From Tessaracoccus aquimaris (GTDB lineage: Bacteria > Actinomycetota > Actinomycetes > Propionibacteriales > Propionibacteriaceae): a stretch of 64,000 nt of DNA. A program made the translations under genes and the position numbers. The notes under the pieces were generated by a model. It was not told the origin of the DNA. It did no database searches and saw only the letters and a list, made by a program, of their open reading frames with translations. Below are positions 16,276-24,873 of this stretch, piece after piece. The stretch is taken from positions 744,001-808,000 of the forward strand of contig NZ_CP019606.1 of NCBI RefSeq assembly GCF_001997345.1. Reading direction: 5' to 3'. Numbering within the stretch: the stretch's first letter is position 1; every line of letters starts with the position of its first letter.

Positions 16276-17939
16276 CGGTGCTCCTCCAAGCGGGCGTCGA
16301 GTACGCCCTGGACGGCGTTGGTGACGACGATCCGTTGGGCGCGGCGGAACTGGTCGAGGCTCAGTTCCGCCTCCGCGACCCGATCCGTGCCGAGCTGGCT
16401 CGGATCGGCGAGCAGCGCGGCGCGTTGCACGCCGGGCAGCAGGCCGAGGGTCGCGGGCGGCGTCACCCAGGTGCCGTCCACCAGCGCAAACACGTTACAC
16501 CGACCGCCCTCGAGCACCCGACCGGCCTCGTCGTAGCCGATGGTGTCGAACGCCCCGACGGCGACGGCCCGCCGCCACGCGTCGTCGAGCGCGGCGCGGT
16601 CGTCGGTCTTGAGGTCGGCGTTGGGTCCGGGGTGCCACGCGGCGTCGGCCAGCAGCAGCGTGACGGTACCTGCCTCCCGCTCCAGCGGGCGCCGGGTGAC
16701 GGTGACCGAGCCGTCGGGTGCCACGTCGACGCCGACCCGCCAGGCTCCTTGCGGCGTGCCCGCGACCGCGTCCTCGATCACCTTGTCCACGGCCGGGAAG
16801 CAGAGCCGCGCCGCGGCGGCCGACAGCCGCTCGGAATGCAGGGCCGCGAGCGGTGCCGCGCCGTCGACGACGCGGATGGCCTCCTTCAGCGTGGGCTGTG
16901 CGGCGAACCGCGCCTTCAGCAGCGACTCGGCCCACTCGTCCTCGGCCACGCTGTCCGCGACGATCCCGGACCCGACGCCAAGCGTGGCGGCGCCGTCTGC
17001 GTCGATCTCGACCGTGCGGATCGCGACGCTGAGGCTCAGCCCGTCCGGGTCGAGCAGGCCGAGGCTGCCCGTGTAGGTGCCGCGCGGGGACGTCTCGGTG
17101 CGCTCGATCAGGCCCATGCTGGACAGCTTGGGGGCGCCCGTGATGGAGCCGCATGGGAAGGCGGCGCGCAGCACGTCGCCGGTCGTGACGCCCGCGGCCA
17201 GCCTCGCCTGCACGGTGCTCGTCAACTGCCACAGCGATCCGACCCGCTCGACGTCGAACAGGCTCGGCACCGCGACGGTGCCTGGGACGGCGACCCGGCT
17301 GAGGTCGTTGCGCAGCAGGTCGACGATCATCAGGTTCTCTGCCCGGTTCTTGGGGTCGGCCCGCAGGAAGCCGCGCGGCGCCTCGGCGGGCGCGGTGCCC
17401 TTCATGGGGCGCGCGGTGACGATGCCGTCGCGCACCTGGAGGAAGAGTTCGGGGGAGAGGCTGAGCAGCCACGACGGCGCGGGCTCCGGCAGGTGGGCCA
17501 CCACCCCGAACTCGGCGGGCTGCCGGTCTCTCAGTTGCAGGTAAGCCCCTACGGGGTCGCCCTCGAGGCGGCCGCGCATCCGGAAGGTGTAGTTGACCTG
17601 GTAGCTCTCGCCGGAGGCGATGGCCTCCTGCAGCGCCGCGACAGAGTGGGCGTGCTGCGCCTCGTCGATGTCGGGAGCGAGGCCGGTGATCCGGCCTGGG
17701 CCGCCCTCGGGCAGCGCCGTCGGGCTTGACTGGTGGGCGAACCAGTACAGCCCGACCGTCGCGCCGGTGCCCGCCTCGTAGGGCAGCCACGCGAAGCACC
17801 GCCACCCGTTGGCCCACCCGTCGGCGAGGCTCTCGTCGACGGCCTCGATCGGGACCCGGTCCACCCGGCGGAGATCGCTCAGCATCAGGAGTCGACCGGC
17901 CCGCGCGTCGTCGAGCAGCACGAACGGCCGGGTAGTCAT
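16272..17939 (-). CDS. pabB: PabB-PabC fusion: aminodeoxychorismate synthase component I / 4-amino-4-deoxychorismate lyase
   Basis: 555 residues with two enzymes. Residues 1 to about 345 are a chorismate-binding domain. The RPMKGTAP motif has the Lys expected for PabB rather than the Ala of anthranilate synthase. GSITGAPK and GVGSGIVADS are the other chorismate-site motifs. Residues from about 355 are a class IV PLP aminotransferase-fold lyase domain; the likely PLP Lys is in ADLKTDDR, with NVFALVDG and GLLPGVQR following. Together they make 4-aminobenzoate for folate once a PabA glutaminase (not in this window) supplies ammonia. The ATG is preceded by a -10 hexamer that overlaps that of the divergent methyltransferase gene. 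Confidence 0.87.
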   Translation of the reverse strand: MTTRPFVLLDDARAGRLLMLSDLRRVDRVPIEAVDESLADGWANGWRCFAWLPYEAGTGATVGLYWFAHQSSPTALPEGGPGRITGLAPDIDEAQHAHSVAALQEAIASGESYQVNYTFRMRGRLEGDPVGAYLQLRDRQPAEFGVVAHLPEPAPSWLLSLSPELFLQVRDGIVTARPMKGTAPAEAPRGFLRADPKNRAENLMIVDLLRNDLSRVAVPGTVAVPSLFDVERVGSLWQLTSTVQARLAAGVTTGDVLRAAFPCGSITGAPKLSSMGLIERTETSPRGTYTGSLGLLDPDGLSLSVAIRTVEIDADGAATLGVGSGIVADSVAEDEWAESLLKARFAAQPTLKEAIRVVDGAAPLAALHSERLSAAAARLCFPAVDKVIEDAVAGTPQGAWRVGVDVAPDGSVTVTRRPLEREAGTVTLLLADAAWHPGPNADLKTDDRAALDDAWRRAVAVGAFDTIGYDEAGRVLEGGRCNVFALVDGTWVTPPATLGLLPGVQRAALLADPSQLGTDRVAEAELSLDQFRRAQRIVVTNAVQGVLDARLEEHR

Positions 17940-17946
17940 GGCGGCA

Positions 17947-17956
17947 AGGCTAGCCT
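17947..17956. promoter_or_regulatory. palindromic -10 shared by two divergent leaderless genes
   Basis: AGGCTAGCCT is a perfect 10-base palindrome, so TAGCCT reads on both strands. On the plus strand it ends six bases before the GTG at 17963. On the minus strand it ends seven bases before the ATG at 17939. The whole intergenic space is 23 bases. Confidence 0.5.
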
Positions 17957-17962
17957 GGGGCG

Positions 17963-18736
17963 GTGCTGATCGAGGTGGACGACCGAACCGACCCGCGCCT
18001 GCGCGACTTCGCGGGGCTGCGCGACGCCCAGTTGCGCCGCGACGAGGACCGGTTCATCGCCGAGGGGCTGAAGATCATCGAGCGGTCCTTCGCGGCGGGC
18101 TGTGCCCCGCGCGCCATGCTGCTGCAGCCACGCTGGCTGGACGGCCTCGCCCCGCTGCTCGACGCGTGGCCCGACGTGCCGGTCTACGTCGGGAGCGAGG
18201 CGCTCATCGAGCAGGTCAGCGGCTTCCACGTGCACCGCGGCGCGCTCGGCTCCTTCGACCGGCCGCGGGAGGCCTCGCTGGGGGAGATGACGAGCGGGCG
18301 ACGTCTGATCGTGTGCGAGGACATCGTCGACCACGCAAACCTCGGGGCGATCATCCGGGTCGCCGCGGGGCTCGGCTGGGACGGTCTGCTCGTCTCGGCG
18401 GGGTCGGCCGACCCGCTGTACCGGCGCGCCATCAAGGCGTCGATGGGTGCCTCGCTCGAACTGCCGTGGCGCAGGATGAACGACGACGGCGAGTTGTACG
18501 CGCTGCAGGATGCCGGCTTCCGGCTGGTCGCGGCGACGCTGGCACCGGGGTCTGTCCCGCTCGGCGGCTACCGCCCGGGCGAACGGATCGCTCTGCTGCT
18601 CGGCAGCGAGGGCCCCGGCCTGAGCGACGCGTGGCAGCGGGCCGCCGACGACAGGGTCACCATCGAGATGACCGACCGGGTCGACTCCCTGAACGTCGCG
18701 ACGGCCGCGGCGATCCTCGGCTACGCGCTGCGCTGA
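17963..18736 (+). CDS. TrmH/SpoU-family RNA 2'-O-methyltransferase
   Basis: 257 residues. An N-terminal substrate-binding subdomain (ERFIAEG-like motif as DRFIAEGLKIIERSF) is followed by a SPOUT knot. The knot carries the three SpoU motifs: DIVDHANLGAIIRVAAGLGWD (motif 1), LLLGSEGPGLS (motif 2) and SLNVATAAAILGY (motif 3). It methylates a ribose in tRNA or rRNA; the exact site is not deducible. The GTG start is leaderless with respect to TAGCCT at 17951-17956. It converges with the MFS gene. Confidence 0.87.
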   Translation: MLIEVDDRTDPRLRDFAGLRDAQLRRDEDRFIAEGLKIIERSFAAGCAPRAMLLQPRWLDGLAPLLDAWPDVPVYVGSEALIEQVSGFHVHRGALGSFDRPREASLGEMTSGRRLIVCEDIVDHANLGAIIRVAAGLGWDGLLVSAGSADPLYRRAIKASMGASLELPWRRMNDDGELYALQDAGFRLVAATLAPGSVPLGGYRPGERIALLLGSEGPGLSDAWQRAADDRVTIEMTDRVDSLNVATAAAILGYALR

Positions 18737-18740
18737 CGGC

Positions 18741-20047
18741 TCACGCGGGGCGGGTGCCTCGTCGTCGTGTGGATCGTCGTGCGGTTCGTGCGTGGTGACC
18801 CACAGCACGCTGCTGACCGCAAGCCCGATCGTCAGCAGAGCCGCCGTCAGCCAGAACGGCCACGACCGGTCCATGCTGGACAGCCACCCGGAGAACCAGC
18901 CGAACGGCGCGGCCACCAGCATCACGCAGGTCCGCTGGATCGCCATCACGCGAGAGCGTTCCTGGCGGTCGACGTGCAGCGCGACGAGGGACTCGGCCAG
19001 CATGAAGAGGATGCCCGAGCCGAACGCGTCCAGCAGCAGGCAGCCGGCAAGCATCAGGTACGTGTCGAGGGTCGCCGCGCCGGCAGGCACCGGCACCAAC
19101 AGCAGCAACACCTGACCTGCCAGGTAGACCGCGAAGCCCAGCTGGGTCGGCCGCTTCAGGTTGTGGCCACCCGTAAGCAACGGGATCAGGGTGAAGAAGA
19201 ACAGCATCGACAGCAGCGAGCGCACCATCGGGAAGTACGGCAGCAGGTCGTCGGGCACGCCAAGCCTGGTGTTGATGGCGACCTGCCAGAAGGTCCCCGT
19301 CACCAGCGTGACGGCCGCCACGATCGCCGAGATGCTCAGCGAGAAGAGCGTGCCCTTCGAGCGGAGGATCAGGCCCAGCACGCCCCGGTAGCCCTTGAGC
19401 ACGCGCCACAGGCTCACGCCGCGCAGTTGGGCCCTGCGCTGCTCACCGACCGCGGTCTCCTTGGAGTAGCGCCAGAGCAGGTAGACCTTCGCGGTCATCA
19501 CCACGAAGGCGTTGAGGTACAGGATCCGCACGGCGGGCTCGAGGCCCATCCGGTAGACGAGCAGCGCCGCGATGGGAGCGAAGATCGCCGACATGTCCGC
19601 GGCGACCTTGACCAGTGAGTAGACGTGCGGGATCTGGCGTCGGTCGACGTCCTCGACGAGCAGGCAGTCCCAGGAGTTCTGGGTGATCTGCCAGGCGCCG
19701 TTGATGAGCGAGGCGACCAGGAACCACCAGAAATTCTGCGCGAACGCCCAGATCAGGCAGGGCAGGGACCAGGCGATCAGGTCGAAGATCGCGGTGGTGT
19801 TCCTGCGCCCCAGCTTGTCGGTGATCGCGCCGCTCAGCAGGCCGAAGACGACCTGGGAAAGCGTCGAGATGGTGGCGAGCAGGCCGATCTCGGAGTCGTT
19901 GAGCCCGAGGGCCAACATGAACACGGATGCGTAGGGCAGCACCAGGGCCATCGAGAGGCCCCACATGGGTTCGGTGTAGACGCTGGCCCGCCCGTTCCCG
20001 CGCAGCGAGAGCAGCGTGCCGAGCAGCCCGGTGCGGGCTCTCTGCAT
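18741..20047 (-). CDS. MFS transporter; true stop probably lost by a one-base deletion
   Basis: About 435 residues with 10-12 membrane segments. It opens with a proline/glycine-rich N-terminus, then LLATISTLSQVVFGLLSGAITDKLGRRN (MFS motif A region). As sequenced, the frame does not stop after the last membrane segment but continues antisense through the whole SpoU gene to 17936 (703 codons). Adding one base in the GGGGCGGG stretch at 18747-18754 brings a TGA at 18743-18741 into frame, just past the end of the convergent SpoU gene. I therefore annotate the gene to 18741. It follows the def gene by 38 bases. The transported substrate is unknown. Confidence 0.75.
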
Positions 20048-20085
20048 GACAATTCCTCAGGACTCGGCGGCGCTGAGCGCCGGAC

Positions 20086-20691
20086 TCAGGCCTCCACGGG
20101 CTCCGGGGTGGCGATCTTCTTCTTCGGCGTCACGGGCCAGTCGTCGGGGTAACGGAACGCCAGCTCCGAGACCTTCTTGTCGAGTTGGCGCCGCGAGCGG
20201 GCCGAGAGACGGTCACCGAAGACCATCCCGTTGAGGTGGTCCGTCTCGTGTTGCAGGCAGCGGGCCAGCAGGCCGGTCCCCGTGACCGTGATCGTGGTGC
20301 CGTCGGTGTCCTGGCCCGTGCACGACGCGTTGTCGGGGCGCGCGAGGCTCTGATACCCGCCCGGGTAGGACAGGCATCCCTCCTCGGCGGCCTCCAGGTT
20401 GCGGTCCTTGCCCTCGGGCAGCGTCACGACCGGGTTGCAGACCACGCCGAGCTGGATCCGGTCGTCCGCGTCGGGGCACTCGTAGATGAACACCGCGAGG
20501 TCGACGCCGACCTGGGTCGCCGCGAGCCCGACGCCGTCTGCCGCGCGCATGGTGGCGAACATGTCGCGCACCAGGGTGTGCAGTTCGTCGCCGAAGTCGG
20601 TCACCGGGCGCGTCTGCGCGTGCATGACCGGGGCGCCCCATCGGGTGATGGGCAGGACCTTGCCACCCTTTGTCAGGTCGGCATCGGTCAT
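20086..20691 (-). CDS. def: peptide deformylase
   Basis: 201 residues from ATG at 20691. All three metal and active-site motifs are present: GVGLAATQVG (motif 1, with Thr in place of the common Pro or Asn), EGCLSYPG (motif 2, Cys ligand) and HETDHLNG (motif 3, the two His ligands and catalytic Glu). It removes the N-formyl group from nascent proteins. The C-terminal Lys-rich tail (TPKKKIATPEPVEA) is slightly longer than in minimal enzymes. The frame is open further upstream but there is no better start. It is divergent from xerC. Confidence 0.93.
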   Translation of the reverse strand: MTDADLTKGGKVLPITRWGAPVMHAQTRPVTDFGDELHTLVRDMFATMRAADGVGLAATQVGVDLAVFIYECPDADDRIQLGVVCNPVVTLPEGKDRNLEAAEEGCLSYPGGYQSLARPDNASCTGQDTDGTTITVTGTGLLARCLQHETDHLNGMVFGDRLSARSRRQLDKKVSELAFRYPDDWPVTPKKKIATPEPVEA

Positions 20692-20790
20692 GGTGAACCT
20701 CCAGGGTCTCGGGCGGCTGCGGCGAGGCCAAGTATGCCGCACCGCGTGTGCTGGTCGCCTCCGCATCCCGGGTGCGCAAGACTGGCGGCC

Positions 20791-21696
20791 ATGGAACCCA
20801 GCCCGGGATGGCGAGCCCTCATCGAGGAGTATGCGGCGCATCTCGACGCGGACCGTGGCCTGTCCGCGCACACGGTGCGCGCGTACACGGGCGACCTCCG
20901 CGAACTGGCCACCCACTTGCAACGGGAGGCGCCGGCCGTGACGCTTCCCGCCCTGCGCGGTTGGCTGGCCGACCTGACCGACGAGGGCGCCGCCTCCGCC
21001 ACGATCCAGCGCAGGGTCGCAAGCGTGCGCGGGTTCTTCTCATGGGCGGAGGCCGAGGGGCATCTGGCCGCCGACCCCGCGGCCCGGCTGAAGGCCCCGA
21101 AGAAGTCGCGCCGGCTGCCGAAGGTGCCCTCGGGGGAGGCCCTTGGCGCGACCTTCGGGTCCGCTGAGGCTCGGGCCGCCGAAGAGGGCGACGCGATCGC
21201 GCTGCGCGATCTTGCGCTGCTCGAGGTGTTGTACTCCAGCGGGCTGCGCGTGTCGGAGGCGTGCGCGCTGCGGTTGCGTGACGTCGACCGCGACCGGCGT
21301 TCCCTCGCCGTCTTCGGCAAGGGAGGCAAGGAGCGCACGGTGCCGGTCGGCGTCCCGGCGCTCGCCGCCGTCGACGCGTGGCTGAAACGCAGGCCGGAGG
21401 TCGCGCGGCCGGACAGCCCCGACACGGTCTTCCTCGGGGCGCGCGGCGGCGCCATGGACCCGCGCGTGGTGCGGCGGGTGGTGCACGAGGCGACCCGTGC
21501 CGCGGGCCCTGGCGCCGAGACGGGCCCGCACGGGCTGCGTCACGCAATGGCCACCCACCTGATCGAGGGAGGGGCCGACCTGCGGAGCGTGCAGGAGATG
21601 CTCGGCCACTCCTCGGTGGCGACCACCCAGATCTACACGCACGTGACCACCGAGCGGCTCCGCACCGCCTATCGCCAGGCGCACCCACGCGCCTGA
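20791..21696 (+). CDS. xerC: tyrosine recombinase XerC
   Basis: 301 residues. The N-terminal SAM-like core-binding domain (about 5-95) includes LSAHTVRAYTGDL. The catalytic domain has the full R-K-H-R-H-Y set: Arg in SSGLRVSE, Lys in GKGGKER, His/Arg in HGLRHAMATH, His in LGHSSVATT and nucleophile Tyr in IYTHV. Its size and its place beside the rpsB block match chromosomal XerC, which resolves chromosome dimers at dif with XerD, rather than a phage integrase. No attachment site or phage gene is near. It ends convergent with the M23 gene, 21 bases away. Confidence 0.9.
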   Translation: MEPSPGWRALIEEYAAHLDADRGLSAHTVRAYTGDLRELATHLQREAPAVTLPALRGWLADLTDEGAASATIQRRVASVRGFFSWAEAEGHLAADPAARLKAPKKSRRLPKVPSGEALGATFGSAEARAAEEGDAIALRDLALLEVLYSSGLRVSEACALRLRDVDRDRRSLAVFGKGGKERTVPVGVPALAAVDAWLKRRPEVARPDSPDTVFLGARGGAMDPRVVRRVVHEATRAAGPGAETGPHGLRHAMATHLIEGGADLRSVQEMLGHSSVATTQIYTHVTTERLRTAYRQAHPRA

Positions 21697-21717
21697 GCCG
21701 ACACCGCCCGGACACGT

Positions 21718-22626
21718 TCAGCCGCCCAACGTCAGGGGATCGACGAGCCGACCGCCCCGCCAGGCCATCCAGTGCAGGTGACAGCCGGTGGACAGCCCCG
21801 TCGTCCCGACCGCTCCGATCCGTCCGCCCGCCTCGATCCGCTGCCCGACCGCGACCGAGACCGACGGCAGGTGGTTGTAGGCCGTGACGAGGCCGCCCCC
21901 ATGGTCGAGGAAGACCCGCCACCCGTAGGCCGGGTTGTAGTACGCCCGCGTCACGGTTCCTGCAGAGGGGGCGACGATCGGGGTGCCGCACGGGGCGGCG
22001 ATGTCGGTGCCGTCGTGCAGTTTCCACACCCCGGTGATGGGGTGGCGGCGCATGCCGAACGGCGAGGACGACCGACCCGCCACAGGCAGTCCGCCCAGGC
22101 GCGCCGCGGGCAGTGTCGCCTCGGCGATGCGCGGCGGGGGAGCGGGTTGCGTGCCGTGCGGCACCAGCCTGACCGGTGGGGCGGCCAGGAAGCTCAGTGG
22201 GTCCGCGTAGCGGGTGCCGTCGGTCAGCCCCCAATGCAGGCAGCCGGCTGAGCAGTGCCCGGAGGTGAGCATCCCGAGCGGCTGCCCCGCATCGACCCGG
22301 TCGCCCTTCGCCACCGCCGCGACGACCGGTTGGTAGGTGGTACGCCAGCCGTTGCCGTGGTCGACGCTGACGGTCGGCACGCCCGCCACCAGCCCAGCGA
22401 ACTGCACCACCCCCACGGCCGCCGACCGGACCGTCTCACCGGGGCTGCCCCGCAGGTCGACGCCGCGGTGGCCTGCCTCGAACCGACCCACGTCGTCGAA
22501 GCCGCGCGCGACGCCTCCCGCAACGGGGGGCGTCAGCACAAGGCCCTGCGCGGAGGCGGGCGACGCGGGCCAAACCAGCAGCAGGGACGCGACGAGGATC
22601 AGGGACAGCCGCACGGTGGTTCGCAT
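21718..22626 (-). CDS. secreted M23-family peptidase with two LytM-like domains
   Basis: 302 residues from ATG at 22626. A signal peptide (TTVRLSLILVASLLLVWPASPASAQG) is followed by two M23-like segments. The first (about 50-140) has GHRGVDLRG and SAGCLHWGLTDG, in which the first His of the usual HxH is replaced by Cys. The second (about 180-295) has the complete LHDGTDIAAP and STGCHLHWM ligand set. The second domain is therefore the likely active endopeptidase and the first may be a degenerate regulatory domain. A secreted M23 gene divergent from rpsB is a recurring actinobacterial arrangement. Its role is presumably peptidoglycan remodelling. Confidence 0.85.
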   Translation of the reverse strand: MRTTVRLSLILVASLLLVWPASPASAQGLVLTPPVAGGVARGFDDVGRFEAGHRGVDLRGSPGETVRSAAVGVVQFAGLVAGVPTVSVDHGNGWRTTYQPVVAAVAKGDRVDAGQPLGMLTSGHCSAGCLHWGLTDGTRYADPLSFLAAPPVRLVPHGTQPAPPPRIAEATLPAARLGGLPVAGRSSSPFGMRRHPITGVWKLHDGTDIAAPCGTPIVAPSAGTVTRAYYNPAYGWRVFLDHGGGLVTAYNHLPSVSVAVGQRIEAGGRIGAVGTTGLSTGCHLHWMAWRGGRLVDPLTLGG

Positions 22627-22927
22627 GCCTCGTTCTTCGCCCCGGCAGCCGCCCCCTTTCACGGCACCAGGAACCTGTGGACAAGGGCGCCGCTCCGGTT
22701 TGTGGCCGGTCGTCGCGCCGGGGTAACATGGCCGGGCAACCTTCACGGGTTGACTTCGCATGTGTTTCTGACGGGCGACCGTCGGCTCCCGCGTGGTCCC
22801 GCCTCACGGCGGGTGCGGGCGTCAGGCACATCAGGCAAAGGCCCTCTCAAGGGGTCAACGATCAACCACGAGTGGGCCGCGTGCCCACGCTACACAGGCG
22901 GGCGCACCCGCCGCGAAAGGAACGGCC
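22627..22927. other. intergenic region between the M23 gene and rpsB (rpsB leader)
   Basis: This 301-base stretch has no convincing gene. It holds the divergent start of the M23 gene, the rpsB promoter near 22700-22729 and a roughly 190-base 5' leader for rpsB. A small hairpin (CCCGCC TCAC GGCGGG, about 22798-22813) and other GC-rich complementary segments lie in the leader. Feedback regulation by ribosomal proteins is possible, but I cannot match it to a known leader motif. Confidence 0.5.
22700..22729 (+). promoter_or_regulatory. promoter of rpsB-tsf
   Basis: TTGTGG (22700-22705), an 18-base spacer, TAACAT (22724-22729). The 5' UTR to the rpsB ATG would be about 190 bases. Confidence 0.45.
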
Positions 22928-23935
22928 ATGGCCGTCGTCACCACCCGTCAGCTGCTCGAGGCAGGCGTCCACTTCGGTCACCAGACCCGTCGTTGGAACC
23001 CCAAGATGAAGCGATTCATCTTCACCGAGCGCAACGGCATCTACATCATCGATCTCCAGCTTTCGCTGCGCTACATCGACAAGGCTTACAACTTCGTCAA
23101 GTCGACCGTCGCCCGCGGCGGCCAGGTCATGTTCGTCGGCACCAAGAAGCAGGCCCAGGAGGCCATCGCCGAGCAGGCCACCCGCGTCGGGATGCCCTAC
23201 GTCAACCAGCGTTGGCTCGGCGGCATGCTCACCAACTTCCACACCGTCACCAAGCGGATCCAGCGCCTCAAGGAGCTTGAGGGCATGGACTTCGCCGACG
23301 TCCCCGGCAGCGGCCTCACCAAGAAGGAGCTCCTGCAGCTCGAGCGTGAGAAGAACAAGCTGGAGAAGACCCTCGGCGGCATCCGTGACATGGTCCGGGT
23401 TCCCCAGGCCGTGTGGATCGTCGACACCAAGAAGGAGCACCTCGCCGTTGACGAGGCCCGCAAGCTGAACATCCCCGTCGTCGCGATCCTCGACACCAAC
23501 TGCGATCCCGACGAGGTCGACTACGCGGTGCCCGGCAACGACGACGCGATCCGTTCCGTCGCGCTGCTCACCCGCATCATCGCCGACGCCGCCGCCGAGG
23601 GTCTGATCGACCGCTCCTCCGGCCGCACCGGTGAAGAGGCCCAGGCTGAGCCCATGCCCGATTGGGAGCGCGAGCTGCTCGCCACCGACCAGCCCTCCGC
23701 CGTCGCCGTCGAGGCGACCGACGCGCAGGCCGATGAGCTGGCCGAGGCCGCAGGCGAGACCGTTGAGACCGTTGAGGCCGTCGAGGCCCCCGCTGCCGAG
23801 GCCGTCGAGGCCCCCGCTGCCGAGGCCGTCGAGGCCCCCGCTGCCGAGGCCGTCGAGACTCCCGCCGTCGAGCTGGCCGAGGCCGCCGATGCGCTCGAGG
23901 CGGAGGCCAAGCCCGAGGCCACCGAAGCCAACTGA
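22928..23935 (+). CDS. rpsB: 30S ribosomal protein uS2, with long C-terminal tail
   Basis: 335 residues. The S2 core is complete ([26 protein letters not shown] to about residue 265), including TKKQAQEAI and [17 protein letters not shown]2 is a late-assembling protein of the small subunit. A tail of about 70 residues rich in Glu, Ala, Val and Pro follows and contains a perfect octapeptide tandem repeat (EAVEAPAA). Most bacterial S2 proteins end much sooner; Ala/Glu-rich tails are known in some actinobacteria. tsf follows after 32 bases, the standard order. Confidence 0.97.
   Translation: MAVVTTRQLLEAGVHFGHQTRRWNPKMKRFIFTERNGIYIIDLQLSLRYIDKAYNFVKSTVARGGQVMFVGTKKQAQEAIAEQATRVGMPYVNQRWLGGMLTNFHTVTKRIQRLKELEGMDFADVPGSGLTKKELLQLEREKNKLEKTLGGIRDMVRVPQAVWIVDTKKEHLAVDEARKLNIPVVAILDTNCDPDEVDYAVPGNDDAIRSVALLTRIIADAAAEGLIDRSSGRTGEEAQAEPMPDWERELLATDQPSAVAVEATDAQADELAEAAGETVETVEAVEAPAAEAVEAPAAEAVEAPAAEAVETPAVELAEAADALEAEAKPEATEAN
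23774..23866 (+). repeat. 24-base tandem repeat in the rpsB 3' end
   Basis: Three perfect copies of a 24-base unit (23774-23797, 23798-23821, 23822-23845) and a diverged partial fourth copy encode EAVEAPAA repeats. Identical third-codon positions suggest recent duplication by slippage or unequal exchange. Confidence 0.9.
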
Positions 23936-23967
23936 TCCACCACCAACACGGATAGAAACGAGTATCC

Positions 23968-24777
23968 ATGGCAATCACTGCCGCTGACGTGAAGAAGCTC
24001 CGCGACGCCACCGGCGCGGGCATGATGGACGCCAAGAAGGCCCTCGTTGAGGCCGACGGCGACTTCGACAAGGCCATCGAGGGGCTGCGCATCTCCGGCC
24101 TGGCCAAGGCCGCAAAGCGCGCCGACCGTGAGGCGACCAACGGCATCGTCGCGGGCCGCGACGGCGCCCTGGTGCAGTTCGCCGCCGAGACCGACTTCGT
24201 CGCGAAGAACGCCGAGTTCGTGGGGTTGGCCGAGGAGATCCTCACCGCCGTCCTCGCCTCCGGCGCTACCGACGTCGCCGCCGCCAACGAGGCCGCGCTT
24301 GCCTCCGGCGTCAAGGTCGTCGACGCCGTGCAGGAGCTTGGCGTCAAGATCGGCGAGAACCTGTCGGTGGCCAACGTGGCCAACTTCGACGGAGCCACCC
24401 ACCTGTACCTGCACCGCCGCGCGGCCGACCTGCCCCCGCAGGTCGGTGTGCTCGTCGAGTACAAGGGCAGCGAGGATCTCGCCCATCACGTCGCGCTGCA
24501 GGTCGCCTCGATGTCGCCCCAGTGGGTCAACCGCGAGGACGTCCCGGCCGACCTGGTCGAGAACGAGCGTCGCATCGCCGAGGCCACCGCGAAGGAGGAG
24601 GGCAAGCCCGAGGCCGCCCTTCCCCGCATCGTCGAGGGTCGCGTCGGCGGCTACTACAAGGACGTCGTCCTCGTCGACCAGGCCGCGGTCTGGGAGGACA
24701 AGAAGTCCGTCGGTGACGCCCTCAAGGACGGCGAGACCGAGATCGTGCGTTTCGTGCGGTTCGCGATCGGCGCCTGA
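23968..24777 (+). CDS. tsf: translation elongation factor Ts
   Basis: 269 residues. The N-terminal UBA-like domain begins ITAADVKKLRDATGAGMMDAKKAL. The EF-Tu contact motif is the AAETDFVAKN segment. EF-Ts exchanges GDP for GTP on EF-Tu. It is co-transcribed with rpsB. A hairpin (TGAGCG CGTT CGCTCA) includes its stop codon. Confidence 0.97.
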   Translation: MAITAADVKKLRDATGAGMMDAKKALVEADGDFDKAIEGLRISGLAKAAKRADREATNGIVAGRDGALVQFAAETDFVAKNAEFVGLAEEILTAVLASGATDVAAANEAALASGVKVVDAVQELGVKIGENLSVANVANFDGATHLYLHRRAADLPPQVGVLVEYKGSEDLAHHVALQVASMSPQWVNREDVPADLVENERRIAEATAKEEGKPEAALPRIVEGRVGGYYKDVVLVDQAAVWEDKKSVGDALKDGETEIVRFVRFAIGA

Positions 24778-24790
24778 GCGCGTTCGCTCA
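24775..24790 (+). terminator. short hairpin at the end of rpsB-tsf
   Basis: TGAGCG, loop CGTT, CGCTCA: a 6-bp stem starting at the tsf stop codon. There is no T-tract, so it may be a weak or processing hairpin. Confidence 0.35.
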
Positions 24791-24798
24791 TAGTGAAG

Positions 24799-24804
24799 TA
24801 GAGT
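24799..24804 (+). promoter_or_regulatory. possible -10 for pyrH
   Basis: TAGAGT lies just before the strong hairpin at 24806-24839. No good -35 is seen. If used, the 5' part of the hairpin would be partly excluded from the transcript. Confidence 0.3.
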
Positions 24805-24805
24805 T

Positions 24806-24839
24806 ACGTGCGCCGCGACCCCTGGGTCGCGGCGCACGT
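24806..24839. terminator. perfect 16-bp inverted repeat between tsf and pyrH
   Basis: ACGTGCGCCGCGACCC (24806-24821), a two-base loop, and its exact reverse complement (24824-24839). It is very stable and GC-rich. No T-run follows on the plus strand, so it may be a U-less terminator, an RNA processing site or a partial attenuator that lowers read-through from rpsB-tsf into pyrH. Confidence 0.5.
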
Positions 24840-24873
24840 GCCATGTCCACCCACAGTCAACCCAGGAGGTCTG

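Noticed and set aside
20791..21696. Tyrosine recombinase as a phage or island integrase
   Set aside because: Length, motifs and housekeeping context match XerC; no attachment repeats, tRNA or phage genes nearby.
23774..23866. Direct repeats as a CRISPR array
   Set aside because: The units are contiguous without spacers and encode a protein tail.
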